DNA of 60,054 nucleotides, taken from contig NZ_JARGDP010000013.1 in assembly GCF_029210395.1 (NCBI RefSeq), forward strand, positions 1 through 60,054, written 5' to 3'. Positions 35,027 to 45,378 of this stretch are shown here, one piece after another. The stretch is from Petrocella sp. FN5. GTDB taxonomy: Bacteria > Bacillota > Clostridia > Lachnospirales > Vallitaleaceae. The notes below the pieces were generated by a model, which worked only from the letters and a program-made list of their open reading frames with translations, ran no database searches and was not told the origin of the DNA. The translations under genes and the position numbers were made by a program. Numbering within the stretch: the first letter of the stretch is position 1; each line of letters begins with the position of its first letter.

Positions 35027-35078
35027 AAAATCACCTCGCATTAGTAACACTTTAGTCATTGACTTAAGCTATTATAGT

Positions 35079-37586
35079 TTAGGTGTTGGTGTGACGCTCC
35101 TGAAAGGCAGCTAATTCATTTTGGCTCTGCTTAAGCTGTGTGATATCAACCAGCGTCAGGATGATGCCGTCGATGGCATAATTGGTTGTTCGAAAAGGTC
35201 GAATCTTTGCGATATAAGTATTGCCTTTGTCATCATGAATTTCTCGTTCAACTGTGTTTAGGTTCTCAAGAACATGCTCAACATCATGGAAGAGGTCTTT
35301 ATAAACTTCTGCAACCGATAAATGATGAATAGGTCGCCCAATGTCATTGTCTATAATATTCATAACACGGGTAATCACAGGTGTGATACGCCTTATGCAC
35401 AACCGGCTATCCAGATACAGCGCCCCGATTTCGGTATTTTTAAGCAAATTATTGAGATCATTGGTGAGCATCGTTAGTTGTTCAATCTTCTGTTGGTATT
35501 CATTATTAACGGTGTAGAGTTCTTCGTTAACGGATTGCAATTCTTCATTGGTACTTTGCAACTCTTCATTGGAGGCCACAAGCTCTTCATTAGAGGATTG
35601 GAGTTCTTCGTTGGATGTTTCCAGTTCTTCTATAGTGGCTTGAAGGCCTTCTCTTGCAAGTTGGAGTTCTAACTCCAGTTGTTTAACCCGTTCCTGACTC
35701 TCTTGGCTCATGTTGATGGTGACCGGCTTAATATTTTTCTCAATATCAGCAAAGTAAAAACTAATCAACAAATAATCCTCTTCATGCATTTCAATAAGAG
35801 AACCTTGAATATTTAGAGTTTTTTTCTCATCTCTGCCATATTGAATATTGTCAATACGGATAGTTTTTCGGTCATTTTTTAACCGTCTAAGCAAATTGTT
35901 GATATAGAGATTTAACTCCTTATTGACATGGGTTAAGAGTTTGTTGGAGAAGCGTCCGGTTTGTAAGCTGAAAAAGGGTGAAACATCCCCAATAATATGG
36001 AGTATATTCTCTTTATTATCCACGATGACAGAGGGTGCCAGATTCTGGCGTAAAACCTCAACCAACATCTGTTCAAACCATAGATTTTTTCGGCTTTTTA
36101 TAGAGTAGTTATCTTGATCACTGCCACGTAAGGATAAATTGGTTTCAATATGGGTATTCATTTCAAGGCCGAGTTGGGGACGGTAGCTATCTCGAAAACG
36201 ATAGATTTTCCATTTTGTATCAATTTTTTCAAAAGCATCGTTCATGTCCCCTAAGGATTCACTGCTACCAAGAAAAAGATAGCCTCCTCGGTTAAGGGCA
36301 TAATAGAAGTTATTAAGGATTTTTTGCTGATACTCACTTTTTATGTAGATAAATAGGTTCCGACAAACAAGTAGATCCAGTTTGCCAAAAGGTGGGTCCT
36401 TAAGAATGTTATGCTTAGCAAAGACCACAAGCTTTCTTATTTTCTCATTAATCTGATAACCTTCTTCGGTACTGTTAAAGTATTTGGCAAGGATGAGCGG
36501 TTCCATATCCCCAGCAATGCTGGCAGGGTACAAACCGGTACCGGCATATTCAAGGGCACGGCTGTCAATATCTGTTGCAAATAATTTGAGGTCACATTTG
36601 AGATTGTGCTGGGCCAAATACTCACTCATAAAAATGGCGATGGAATAGACTTCTTCCCCAGTGGAGCAACCGGCTGACCAGATTCGAATCACATCTTTGT
36701 TGTAGTCCAGTTGACTAAGGACGCCAACAGCTAGAGCTTCAAAGGCTTCTTTGTCTCTGAAAAAGCTGGTAACACCAATCAGTAGTTCTCGGTACAAGGT
36801 TTCTTTTTCTTTATCGGACTCAGCAAGAAGCTGAATGTATTGGGTTGTATTTTCACAGTCATTCAGTTTGATGCGGCGCTCAATTCTTCGAATCAAGGTG
36901 CTTTCCTTGTAACTGGTAAAATCTACAGTCGTAAAGCTTTTTAGAATATGACAGATCTTCGTCAGATCATCAAAGTTATTCTTCTGAATCTCTTTTTCCA
37001 TACCAAGCGTAGCCGGATATTTAATATACTTCATGATTTCTGTGGTCATTCTTTGAGGCGGCAAGATAAAATCAACAAGGCCCGTAGCGATGGAACTTTT
37101 TGGCATACCATCAAACTTGGCACTTTCTTCATCTTGAGCCATGACCATGCCACCCATTTCCTTAATCTCACGAATACCTAAGGTGCCATCGCTTCCAGTT
37201 CCGGACAATACGACAGCAATGGCATGTTTTTCTTGGTCTTTTGCTAAGGATCTGAAAAAAATGTCAATGGGCAGAATCAACTGATGTTTCTCATAAACTT
37301 GAGGCTTTAACAGGAGACGACCATCTACCATGGTTAGATTATGCCTTGGTGGGATCAAGTAGATTTTATTGGGTTCAGTCATCATTTGATCTTCGGCTAT
37401 TAAGATCTCCATTTTTGTATGTCTGGCAAGTAACTCATTCATTAAACTTTTGTAATCGGGTGATAAGTGCTGCACCACAACAAATACCAACCCGGAATCA
37501 TCCGGCATTGCCTTGAAAAACATTTCAAGGGCTTCAAGGCCGCCAGCTGAAGCACCAATGCCTACATAATATTGTTCATCTACCAT
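35079..37586 (-). CDS. CheB-CheR-coiled coil-PAS fusion protein
   Basis: An 835-residue fusion. Residues 1-190 are a CheB methylesterase domain with catalytic Ser in [12 protein letters not shown], His in [10 protein letters not shown] and LSGTGSDGT. About 205-480 is a CheR methyltransferase with [19 protein letters not shown]. Then comes a coiled coil of five or more ELQSxNEEL repeats (about 660-715), and a C-terminal PAS domain. Such hybrids act outside classic chemotaxis, coupling protein methylation to signalling. No receiver domain is present. The coiled coil looks like a signalling helix to the PAS. Positions are approximate. Confidence 0.92.
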   Translation of the reverse strand: MVDEQYYVGIGASAGGLEALEMFFKAMPDDSGLVFVVVQHLSPDYKSLMNELLARHTKMEILIAEDQMMTEPNKIYLIPPRHNLTMVDGRLLLKPQVYEKHQLILPIDIFFRSLAKDQEKHAIAVVLSGTGSDGTLGIREIKEMGGMVMAQDEESAKFDGMPKSSIATGLVDFILPPQRMTTEIMKYIKYPATLGMEKEIQKNNFDDLTKICHILKSFTTVDFTSYKESTLIRRIERRIKLNDCENTTQYIQLLAESDKEKETLYRELLIGVTSFFRDKEAFEALAVGVLSQLDYNKDVIRIWSAGCSTGEEVYSIAIFMSEYLAQHNLKCDLKLFATDIDSRALEYAGTGLYPASIAGDMEPLILAKYFNSTEEGYQINEKIRKLVVFAKHNILKDPPFGKLDLLVCRNLFIYIKSEYQQKILNNFYYALNRGGYLFLGSSESLGDMNDAFEKIDTKWKIYRFRDSYRPQLGLEMNTHIETNLSLRGSDQDNYSIKSRKNLWFEQMLVEVLRQNLAPSVIVDNKENILHIIGDVSPFFSLQTGRFSNKLLTHVNKELNLYINNLLRRLKNDRKTIRIDNIQYGRDEKKTLNIQGSLIEMHEEDYLLISFYFADIEKNIKPVTINMSQESQERVKQLELELQLAREGLQATIEELETSNEELQSSNEELVASNEELQSTNEELQSVNEELYTVNNEYQQKIEQLTMLTNDLNNLLKNTEIGALYLDSRLCIRRITPVITRVMNIIDNDIGRPIHHLSVAEVYKDLFHDVEHVLENLNTVEREIHDDKGNTYIAKIRPFRTTNYAIDGIILTLVDITQLKQSQNELAAFQERHTNT

Positions 37587-37856
37587 AAGCTCACCTAGCT
37601 TTCGTTAAATCATTTAATTACCAAGCATGAATAAATGCTACTATTTTTTTGTTACTCCAAGAATATCGATTATTTGATAGTAATCATTATACACTCGTCT
37701 GTAAAATTATTTTACCACAGAATGCAATAAAAATCAGCTAATTCACAGATTTTTAATCTTTTGAGATGTAAAAATCTAAAAAAAATAGGATGCATAGATT
37801 ATTGATTGAATAAACATTGTCAAAAAAAGAAAAATTTATGAAAGTTCTTGTTAGCG

Positions 37857-37885
37857 TTGAAAGATGTGATTATGAATGATAGAAT
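37857..37885 (+). promoter_or_regulatory. Candidate promoter for the SBP-GGDEF gene
   Basis: TTGAAA (37857-37862) and TAGAAT (37880-37885) are 17 bp apart, ending 77 bp before the gene. The surrounding 375-bp gap (37587-37961) between divergent genes is AT-rich and holds no gene I can see. Confidence 0.5.
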
Positions 37886-37961
37886 ATTCAAGTAATATAT
37901 AATTTCTTGGCATAAGCGTAGTGGGTTTAGAAGTTTGGTTTTGATTTTATAGATAGGAAGG

Positions 37962-39533
37962 ATGAAGGGGGAATGGCGTATTAAAAAACAGAGAAAAATA
38001 GTAATTCTATTTTTATTAGTAGGGTTAATGGTGATCTTGTCTGCATGTCAAAAAGAAAGTGAAAGCATTTTTTTGACAGAAGAAGAACAAGCTTGGTTGG
38101 AACAGCATGAAGGCAAGATCAGTATAGGGTATACGACGGATTATCCGCCGGTTGAGTTTTTGATTGCAAGTGATTATGTAGGTATCTCAGCAGATTATTT
38201 CAAACTATTGGAAGTAAAGCTAAATACAAAATTTGAAATGGTTGAATTTGATCAGTGGAGCGACTTGATTGAAGCGGCACGGTTAAAAGAAGTATCAGGT
38301 ATAACAGCGGCTACTAAAACCCTTGAACGGAGCAAGTTTTTAGACTTTACAGTGCCTTATATTATGAACCCAAACGTGATTATCACGCGTAAAAATTTCT
38401 CAGAGAAGTTAACCTTTGAAAAACTTTCGAACTCAAGTATGGATGTGTTAGTCATCGAAGAATACTCTATTGTTGAAGACCTTGAAAAGAACCATCCCAA
38501 GCTTGAATTCCGTACGGTGGCAAATACGTCGGATGGTTTAAGGCTCGTAGCGTTTGGAGAAGCAGATGCATTTATTGTAGAGGTCATGAGCGCATATGCA
38601 GGTATTGAGCAAGATAAGATGACCAATCTCATGGTAAATACAGAAGTCCCTTATGACTCTAACTTATCCATTGCAACGAGAAACGATTGGCCCATGCTCA
38701 GTGCTATATTAAACAAAGGGCTCGCACAAATCACAGAAAATGAAAAACAAGATATCTTAAACAAATGGGTACCTATTCAAAGAAAAAGCATTGTTGAAAA
38801 TCCATATTTTTGGATCATCCTTGGTACCATCTTAATTGGACTGAGTATAATCATCATAACAGTTGTAGTCTGGAATCGTCTACTAAAAAAGGCTGTACTT
38901 GAAAAAACAGAAGAACTTATTAGTAAAAACGAGCAGCTTTATAGAACGAAAAAACAGCTTTTAGAAGAAATAGAAGAACGAAAAAAATCAGAGGCCTGTA
39001 TCAAATTCAAATCACAACATGATGAATTAACGGGTCTATACAACCGTGCGTTTTATAATGAGCAGTTAGAGCATTTTGAAAAGACCAAAAAATTACCATT
39101 TTCCATTATATTAGCGGACCTGAATGGTTTAAAAATAACAAATGATACGCTAGGGCATGAGATGGGGGATCGACTGCTTATTAAAATGGCTGAAGTCCTA
39201 AAAGCAAGTTGTGATGAGACTGACATCGTTGCCCGAATAGGTGGGGATGAATTTGTTATCTTAATGCCAGATCGTACAGATCAGATGGCTCAAGCGGTTT
39301 GTAAAAAGATAAAAAGCGCTTGTGAAGAAGCAAAGATGGACCCAATAAAGCTTTCTGTGGCACTTGGACATTCTGAAAGAGTCAGCTTAGATATGAGCTT
39401 ACAATCAGTTTTTAAAAAAGCAGAAGATCAAATGTATGAAAACAAGATGAATGAAAGTGAAAGTACTTATAGAGGTATCCTAGAATCCCTAAAGGCAAAG
39501 TTAAAAGCCACTACTGAAGAAACCTCAGAGTGA
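37962..39533 (+). CDS. Substrate-binding-domain diguanylate cyclase
   Basis: A 523-residue membrane receptor. A signal peptide with lipobox-like ILSACQ precedes an extracytoplasmic SBP_bac_3 domain (about 45-270; LEQHEGKISIGYTTDYPPVE, with an amino-acid-binding fold). A helix follows (about 281-303), then a short coiled coil, and a GGDEF domain with intact ARIGGDEFVIL. The likely role is to make c-di-GMP in response to an extracellular small molecule. GGAAGG directly precedes ATG 37962 with unusually short spacing; no better start was found. Convergent with the SBP-EAL gene. Confidence 0.88.
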   Translation: MKGEWRIKKQRKIVILFLLVGLMVILSACQKESESIFLTEEEQAWLEQHEGKISIGYTTDYPPVEFLIASDYVGISADYFKLLEVKLNTKFEMVEFDQWSDLIEAARLKEVSGITAATKTLERSKFLDFTVPYIMNPNVIITRKNFSEKLTFEKLSNSSMDVLVIEEYSIVEDLEKNHPKLEFRTVANTSDGLRLVAFGEADAFIVEVMSAYAGIEQDKMTNLMVNTEVPYDSNLSIATRNDWPMLSAILNKGLAQITENEKQDILNKWVPIQRKSIVENPYFWIILGTILIGLSIIIITVVVWNRLLKKAVLEKTEELISKNEQLYRTKKQLLEEIEERKKSEACIKFKSQHDELTGLYNRAFYNEQLEHFEKTKKLPFSIILADLNGLKITNDTLGHEMGDRLLIKMAEVLKASCDETDIVARIGGDEFVILMPDRTDQMAQAVCKKIKSACEEAKMDPIKLSVALGHSERVSLDMSLQSVFKKAEDQMYENKMNESESTYRGILESLKAKLKATTEETSE

Positions 39534-39563
39534 CTTTCCTAATATACGCGAACACATAACGAA

Positions 39564-42389
39564 CTAACGATGATCGATAAGATATTGATCAAAGGCATCT
39601 AAATCAATGGGTCGACTGAAGTAATAGCCTTGTGCGATTGTACCGGCTGTTTGATTTAATAAGTCGACTTGTTCTCGTTGTTCAACACCTTCGACAACAA
39701 TACTAATATCCATGACTTCAGCCAACTGAGATATAATTTTGTAGATTTCATAGGATTTCTTCTGAAGATGTATGTTATCTATAAATGTTTTATCAATCTT
39801 AAGGATATCGAAGGTTAATTTATCAAGGTAAGCCAGTGAAGAATAGCCTTTGCCAAAATCATCAAGGGCTATTTTTACCTGAAGTGCTTGAAGGTTTTGG
39901 AATATTTCGTTTGCCCGCTCAAGATTCTCAAAGCCCATATCTTCTGTAATTTCGATGGTTAACCATGTAGGATTAATCCCTGAAGTTTCTAAAATATGTT
40001 TAAGAGCCGGTAGCATGGCTTTGTCAGTGAAGGTTGTAGAAGTCATGTTGACAGATATTTCTAGGTGAGGGTAGAGAGACTGCCATCTTTTAATCTCAGT
40101 GCAGGCGCGTTTCACCATGAAGAAGTCAAGTTCTTTCATTAAACCATTTCTTTCAGCTACCAGTAGAAAATCATTGGGGAATACAAGACCTTTTGTGGGG
40201 TGTTGCCATCTCACTAAGACCTCACCACCGATTACCTTTTCTTGTGGAAGAATGAGCTGAGGTTGAACATATAACAAGAATTCTTCATTCTGTAAACCTC
40301 TTTTTATGTCTTCTACTAACTCCCTTTCTCGGATATAAGCGTTGTAGATGTCAAATTCAAAAACTAAAAACTGATCAATACCTAAGAAGTTGTGGATGTA
40401 ATCCATCGTATGTTCGGCGTATTTGTAGAGCTCTTCAAAGCTATTGCCATGATCTGGGAACTTTGTAATGGCAATACTTGCAGTGAACTGTTGCAAGACG
40501 ACTTTTGAATCACAATAAGCCTCAGTGATAGTTTTGATTTGATGGATGCGTTCTTCCACGCTAATAGAGGCATTATCATAAGCAATCAAAACAAAGGATG
40601 CTCCTGAAATACGACCGAGTATTAATTGTTCGTCAAGAATCGCTAAGAGTTCTTGAGCATATTCAAGGATAATCTGGTCCCCCATTTGTTGTCCTAACCG
40701 ATCATTGATATCTTTAAAGTTGTCTATATTGATATAATATATTTGGCCATGATAGCCTTTAGCAATAAGACTGTCCGTTTTGGAAGTCAGACCATATTTA
40801 TTAGGTAAATAGGTCAGCTGATCATTGGCAAAAAGAAAAGTAAGTCTTTCATTTTCAGATTTATTGATGAGATAACGAATATAGTAGCCTCCAAAAAAGA
40901 TGAGATTAAGAACAACAAATACACTAAAGAGAATCAGACCATAATAATTCTTCTGTGCCTTCTTTGGAATAGAATTTAGACTAATCCTATTGATATGATC
41001 AATATCGGTAACCAGAATGGTCTTATTGATGATGGATATTAGAAGAGGTGACGCATTTGAGATATATAGATGCCTAGTTGCCATCTCATCAAGGGTATAC
41101 ATCGCCGATAAGGCTTCTTCACCTTCTGTGAGCCTATAATAGTCAAGGACATGCTTTGGAAGAAGGATGTAATCAACATTTTTACTAAATAAACGTTGAA
41201 TTAAATCATCGTAATTCGCTTCATATAGTATATGACCTTCATTTAGTGTCTTAATAAGTTCAACATCCAAATCATTATCAAACAGGAGTCCGACGGTATG
41301 AGCTCTTAGGCCATATAAGTCATCGATATTTGGACTACCTGGTAAGCCGGTAACAACATAAGGTGTCTCCAGATACGCAAGTGAAGGATAAAAATCTTCC
41401 AAGTCAGCATGCTTGAAAGTTAACATTGTAACATCATGAACCGAATAATCCGTGGTAAGCGTGTCTTTTTTGCCAAGAATGAGATTAAGCCTAAGACCTG
41501 AAATACGCTCAATCTCTTTTATAATGCCAACGGTTGATCCATACAGTTTATCATCATTTTGAATCGTATAAGGTTTATCAGGGGTAATACCAATGGAGAT
41601 GGAAGAATTATTGGATATAAAGTCACGTTCATCTTTGTCTAATATAGCTTTAAAGAGCGCGTTTCTTGTCGTGTAATAATCATGACTTAGAATGGATTCA
41701 AGATCACCCATTCGTTCCATATATAGAATCGCTTTTTGTAAAATACCATGAAGCAGAGTATCTTGACTGGGCATGGCTATAAAAACTTCATCTAAAGGTT
41801 GCTTTAAGATGAAGTTATTAACAGCATGTATCTGACCATCTAGCAACAGTATGGGGAGGTCAGATTGAAGAAAAAAACCATCAATTAGACCATCATTTAA
41901 GGCAATATTAAGATTTTCTAGGTCATCATATATTTTTATCTCGTTATTATTGGCTTCTAAGTCGTATGAAAAAACATAAGCGTCAGAGGAAAGAAGGCCA
42001 ATGCTCTTATTAGAGAGTTCATCTAAATGATTAAAAGACTTGACTTTGGCGTAGTAAGAAAAACTTTGTTTTGATAAAACAAGTAAGGTTTGGTCGATGA
42101 AGTAGTTGGTTGAAGGACGACCAGATATAACGAAATCTGCATCGGTTTTTGAATGAACCAAATGAAGGTCTGTAAGATTAGATATCGATTGAATGAATTT
42201 TTGATCATCAAAATTCGTGAGATCATCTGTATAAAAGTTAAGAACATCCTCATTATTGTCTTTAATCCATTGAACCTCGGCATCATTTAGATCTAACACA
42301 ACTGGTTGATTAAGTAAGGTTATTAATAAATAGAGGATGATAGCAATGGCGCCTGTGATGCCAAGAAAGTATTTTTGTTTTGAATTCAT
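39564..42389 (-). CDS. Dual-SBP, degenerate GGDEF, EAL phosphodiesterase
   Basis: A 941-residue membrane receptor. An N-terminal helix (7-27) is followed by two SBP_bac_3-like domains (about 35-235 and 245-470) outside the cell. Then come a second helix (about 485-507), a GGDEF domain and an EAL domain. The GGDEF signature is changed to RISGASF, so it is probably inactive. The EAL domain keeps GGEVLVRWQ (EVL variant), the acidic pair DDFGKGYSS, DILKIDKTF and VVEGVE, so c-di-GMP hydrolysis is likely. Its extracellular part resembles that of the convergent cyclase, suggesting an opposing pair. Confidence 0.87.
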   Translation of the reverse strand: MNSKQKYFLGITGAIAIILYLLITLLNQPVVLDLNDAEVQWIKDNNEDVLNFYTDDLTNFDDQKFIQSISNLTDLHLVHSKTDADFVISGRPSTNYFIDQTLLVLSKQSFSYYAKVKSFNHLDELSNKSIGLLSSDAYVFSYDLEANNNEIKIYDDLENLNIALNDGLIDGFFLQSDLPILLLDGQIHAVNNFILKQPLDEVFIAMPSQDTLLHGILQKAILYMERMGDLESILSHDYYTTRNALFKAILDKDERDFISNNSSISIGITPDKPYTIQNDDKLYGSTVGIIKEIERISGLRLNLILGKKDTLTTDYSVHDVTMLTFKHADLEDFYPSLAYLETPYVVTGLPGSPNIDDLYGLRAHTVGLLFDNDLDVELIKTLNEGHILYEANYDDLIQRLFSKNVDYILLPKHVLDYYRLTEGEEALSAMYTLDEMATRHLYISNASPLLISIINKTILVTDIDHINRISLNSIPKKAQKNYYGLILFSVFVVLNLIFFGGYYIRYLINKSENERLTFLFANDQLTYLPNKYGLTSKTDSLIAKGYHGQIYYINIDNFKDINDRLGQQMGDQIILEYAQELLAILDEQLILGRISGASFVLIAYDNASISVEERIHQIKTITEAYCDSKVVLQQFTASIAITKFPDHGNSFEELYKYAEHTMDYIHNFLGIDQFLVFEFDIYNAYIRERELVEDIKRGLQNEEFLLYVQPQLILPQEKVIGGEVLVRWQHPTKGLVFPNDFLLVAERNGLMKELDFFMVKRACTEIKRWQSLYPHLEISVNMTSTTFTDKAMLPALKHILETSGINPTWLTIEITEDMGFENLERANEIFQNLQALQVKIALDDFGKGYSSLAYLDKLTFDILKIDKTFIDNIHLQKKSYEIYKIISQLAEVMDISIVVEGVEQREQVDLLNQTAGTIAQGYYFSRPIDLDAFDQYLIDHR

Positions 42390-42505
42390 CCATGTTCCTC
42401 CTATTTAAAAATTAAGTGGATAAAGGATCAAAAAGTCATGACACCCAAACCATTGTAATTGTAACATACAAAATAAGACTAATAAAGTATGGATACATTG
42501 AAGCG

Positions 42506-42539
42506 AAAAAGGATAAAGCACAGTTGCTTTATCCTTTTT
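42506..42539. terminator. Intrinsic terminator after rsgI
   Basis: AAAAAGGATAAAGCA (42506-42520) pairs with TGCTTTATCCTTTTT (42525-42539) around CAGT, a 15-bp perfect stem. On the minus strand the stem ends in TTTTT, so it terminates the RsgI-like gene ending at 42563. Confidence 0.88.
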
Positions 42540-42562
42540 ACTGTAGCTATAAGAGGGTTGTC

Positions 42563-44068
42563 CTACTCTTTCTTAGAAGTTGGGTTTGGAGCGTTTGAAG
42601 GCTTATCACTTTCAGAAGTTGGCTTTGAAGATGCATCACCATCAGGTTTTGAGACTTCAGCTTTGTCGTTTGCTTGACTTGGTAAGGAAGAAGATGGCTT
42701 ATCAGCTTCAGATGCTGAATTTGAAGATTCAGGCTTATCAGGTATTGAGTCTTGAGCTTTATCATTTATTTGATTCGGTAAAGAAGGCTTATCAATTTCG
42801 GGTGGTGAGCTTGACGATTCAGGATCGTTAGGTATTGAATCTTGAGCATTTTCATTTGCCTGACTTGGTACAGAAGGTTTATCATTTTCAGATGTAGATT
42901 GAGGTTCGTTTGTCTTTGAGCTTACTTCTTCATTATTTTCTTGCTTTGGTATAGCTTTGTCAGTGGCATTTACTGAAGGCTCATTATCTAGTGTAGGTGG
43001 CTTATTCTCATTGTTGTTACTACTTTCTGTATTATTAACCTTATCACTCGGAGCTGGAATATCTTCTGACTCGGATTTCTTATTGGTATTTTCTTGAGCT
43101 GTATTAGAGACTTGAGGCGGCAAACTTTTGATGCTATGGATTTCTTGAAGGAACATCGGATCATGGTTTGAGCTTGCATTCATACTAACTTGTAAGCCGG
43201 AATCGAAGGCCATTGAGTGCTTTGCCAACGCAAGGATATCATTTGTTGATGGTCTTGATGTTGCTATAAGTGGTTTGGTAAGGGTTAGGACATCATAAGT
43301 GGAAGACTCATCTTCGAGGACGATTTTAATCGGGTTTTCATCGTTCATGTCTTCACTTGAGACTGCGGCAGCAACAAGGGTCTCGACGGTACTAAGATTA
43401 AGATCCTTATGGTCTTTTACATTGAGACCTAATGCTTCTCGACCTAAAGAGTGTTTAGGCTTTGAATCTTGAGCACGATCCATACCTTCTATGTAGACGA
43501 ATTGGTATTTTGCCTTATTTATAGTCATATACGTTTCTATATGTTCTTCAATTGTAGGATCCTCAGTAGAATCAAGCTTAGCATCACTGGATTTTAGTAC
43601 AGCAGAAGAGATTAGAATCATGTCACGGTCAACCAAATACCCTTTGTCTTGTGCGCTAAGGATAACTTCTGACAAGGCAGAATCTAAGTCTTGATTAAGC
43701 AAAGACTTACTTAGGATTTTTTGACCGTCTTTATTAAAGGACTTGTAACCGACAACAATACCGGATTGGTCCAAGCTAAGCTCGATGCTTGGGTTGATAT
43801 CAACCGATACCACTGCATAGATTTCACGAGATCCGTTTTGACCAAAGGCCACAATGCTTGTAAGTATTAAGACAAGGATAAGGGCAAGCATAGAACTGGC
43901 TTTTTTATAATTAAACAAAAGGAAACCACGATAGCGATCTCTTTTATTGAACTCAATGCGTTGGCCGACTTTAACATTAATCCTAGGCTTGATTTTATCA
44001 ATTGTCATTTGATCGGTCATAACAATCATGAAATTGTCTTCAATTCTTGTGATTAACCCTCGCGTCAT
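42563..44068 (-). CDS. RsgI-type anti-sigma factor with Ser/Pro repeat tail
   Basis: A 501-residue one-pass membrane protein. The cytoplasmic RsgI N-terminal domain (residues 1-50, with RIEFNKRDRYRG) binds SigI in relatives. The helix is about 58-78. An extracytoplasmic domain follows with AVVSVDINPSIELSLDQSG. A long disordered tail (about 320-501) is rich in Ser, Pro, Asn, Glu and Lys. It has three or so loose repeats of DKPSxPxQxN and KAQDSIPxxPESS. In this family the tail or an attached sensor domain meets polysaccharide. No sigI gene is adjacent. An extended -10 (TGATATAAT, 44143-44135) lies upstream. Confidence 0.85.
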   Translation of the reverse strand: MTRGLITRIEDNFMIVMTDQMTIDKIKPRINVKVGQRIEFNKRDRYRGFLLFNYKKASSMLALILVLILTSIVAFGQNGSREIYAVVSVDINPSIELSLDQSGIVVGYKSFNKDGQKILSKSLLNQDLDSALSEVILSAQDKGYLVDRDMILISSAVLKSSDAKLDSTEDPTIEEHIETYMTINKAKYQFVYIEGMDRAQDSKPKHSLGREALGLNVKDHKDLNLSTVETLVAAAVSSEDMNDENPIKIVLEDESSTYDVLTLTKPLIATSRPSTNDILALAKHSMAFDSGLQVSMNASSNHDPMFLQEIHSIKSLPPQVSNTAQENTNKKSESEDIPAPSDKVNNTESSNNNENKPPTLDNEPSVNATDKAIPKQENNEEVSSKTNEPQSTSENDKPSVPSQANENAQDSIPNDPESSSSPPEIDKPSLPNQINDKAQDSIPDKPESSNSASEADKPSSSLPSQANDKAEVSKPDGDASSKPTSESDKPSNAPNPTSKKE

Positions 44069-44243
44069 GATAGTACCTACTCTCTATATAGGCATATTTA
44101 CCTACAATACAATCCTATTGAACTACTTAATTTTATTATATCACGTTTTCATAACAAACATATGAATAGAGTGTGAACAAAAGTCCACTTTCTTTACACA
44201 TTTTTTTATAATCCTATTTTTCCCAGAAATGTCAGAAATCCCC

Positions 44244-44272
44244 TTGAAATCAATTGGAATTAAAGGTAATAT
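44244..44272 (+). promoter_or_regulatory. Promoter for DUF523-ybaK unit
   Basis: TTGAAA (44244-44249) and TAATAT (44267-44272) are 17 bp apart, giving a leader of about 180 nt before the DUF523 gene. The leader holds a 13-codon frame and a hairpin. Confidence 0.6.
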
Positions 44273-44334
44273 GTGATTAGGGAAATGTATAAGCGTCATA
44301 GAAAGACGTATTTAATATGGGGGGTTCAAAAAAA

Positions 44335-44376
44335 TGAATCCAATAATAATGACAATTACATATAGAGCAGTCTAAT
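44335..44376 (+). CDS. Putative 13-codon leader peptide
   Basis: ATG at 44335 is preceded by a run of six G (44320-44325) as ribosome site and encodes MNPIIMTITYRAV before TAA. It sits between a good promoter and a hairpin (44381-44415), an attenuator-like order. There is no obvious run of a single regulatory codon; Ile (3) and Thr/Met (2 each) are most frequent. It is low-confidence as a real peptide. Confidence 0.35.
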
Positions 44377-44380
44377 CATA

Positions 44381-44415
44381 GTAATAACATCTCAGAAAAG
44401 AGAATGGTATTACTG
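44381..44415 (+). other. Hairpin in the DUF523 leader
   Basis: AGTAATA (44381-44387) pairs with TATTACT (44409-44415), and the inner CAT/ATG and CTC/GAG pair across small mismatches. A GTTTTGTG follows, a poor T-run. It could be an attenuator or just an mRNA structure. Confidence 0.45.
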
Positions 44416-44458
44416 TTTTGTGTGTTCGGATAAATATGGTATAGCAGGAGGATAAATC

Positions 44459-44908
44459 ATGGTTTTAATCAGTGCATGTCTTGCAGGTATTAACTGTAAA
44501 TATAACGGTGAAAGCAATACTGATCCAGTTATAACAGAACTTCTACAAACAGGTAAAGCCTTACCGGTCTGTCCGGAAGTACTAGGCGGATTGGAAATAC
44601 CACGACCGGCTTGTGAGCAAGTCAACAAACCGGATGGAACGCACCGTATTATGACCACAGATGGCATAGATGTTACCGAAGCATTTGAACACGGCGCTCA
44701 TAGAACCTTGGCCATCTGTAAAGCAGCAGGTATAACCGAAGCCATCTTACAAGAGCGCAGTCCATCCTGTGGCAAAGCTCAGATCTACGATGGTACTTTT
44801 AATGGAACGTTGATTCCTGGTAACGGAAGAGCGGTCCAGTTGTTGCTGGACCATGGCATAAAGGTCTATACAAAAGATGAATGGATAAATAAGGTGGGAA
44901 ATGAGTAA
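44459..44908 (+). CDS. DUF523 family protein
   Basis: A 149-residue protein of the YbbK/DUF523 family. It opens with MVLISACLAGINCKYNG. Conserved Cys occur in LPVCPEVLGGLEIPRP and LQERSPSCGK, and there is a late GNGRAVQLL. The conserved Cys residues suggest a metal or thiol role; the biochemical function in bacteria is not settled. AGGAGG at 44448-44453 sets the start. It lies 2 bp before ybaK, so the two are co-translated. Confidence 0.87.
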   Translation: MVLISACLAGINCKYNGESNTDPVITELLQTGKALPVCPEVLGGLEIPRPACEQVNKPDGTHRIMTTDGIDVTEAFEHGAHRTLAICKAAGITEAILQERSPSCGKAQIYDGTFNGTLIPGNGRAVQLLLDHGIKVYTKDEWINKVGNE

Positions 44909-44910
44909 GT

Positions 44911-45378
44911 ATGAAAAAAACAAATGCTATGCGATTATTAGATCGTGATAAGATTCCATACACAGCTTATGAATACGAAGTCATAGATGGCAAAACGGAT
45001 GGGTTAACGGTCGCCATGTCAATTAATCAAGAACCTGAGCGTGTCTATAAGACACTGGTAACCATAGGCGCCAGTCGGACCTATTATGTATATGTCATCC
45101 CGGTAGCCAAAGAACTAGACCTGAAAAAAGCAGCCAAAGCTGCGGGTGAGAAAAAGATAGACATGATACCAATGAAGGACCTTCTTCCGACCACAGGCTA
45201 TATCCATGGTGGATGTTCTCCGGTAGGCATGAAGAAACAATTCAAGACTTTTATAGATGAAAACTGTAAGAATCACAAGACAATCCTTGTAAGTGGCGGT
45301 GTACGTGGGATTCAGCTTGAATTGAATGTGGAGGCACTGGTAGGGGTTACTGGTGCAGAGATTGTGGAAGTTGTGTAG
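44911..45378 (+). CDS. ybaK: Cys-tRNA(Pro)/Cys-tRNA(Cys) deacylase YbaK
   Basis: A 155-residue YbaK/EbsC-family editing domain. Visible blocks are MRLLDRDKIPYTAYEYE, VYKTLVTIGASRTYYVYVIP and GYIHGGCSPVGMKKQFKTFID, the last being the conserved GGxSP-type loop. It should remove Cys wrongly attached to tRNA-Pro. Length and motifs match the family. It follows DUF523 with a 2-bp gap. Confidence 0.92.
   Translation: MKKTNAMRLLDRDKIPYTAYEYEVIDGKTDGLTVAMSINQEPERVYKTLVTIGASRTYYVYVIPVAKELDLKKAAKAAGEKKIDMIPMKDLLPTTGYIHGGCSPVGMKKQFKTFIDENCKNHKTILVSGGVRGIQLELNVEALVGVTGAEIVEVV

Noticed and set aside
35480-35680. Periodic TTCTTC/TTGG-rich repeat on the plus strand
   Set aside because: It is the coding DNA for the ELQSxNEEL coiled coil of the CheB-CheR-PAS protein.
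42596-42900. Repeated short DNA units that might suggest a CRISPR or minisatellite
   Set aside because: They encode the Ser/Pro repeats of the RsgI tail, vary between units, and keep the reading frame.
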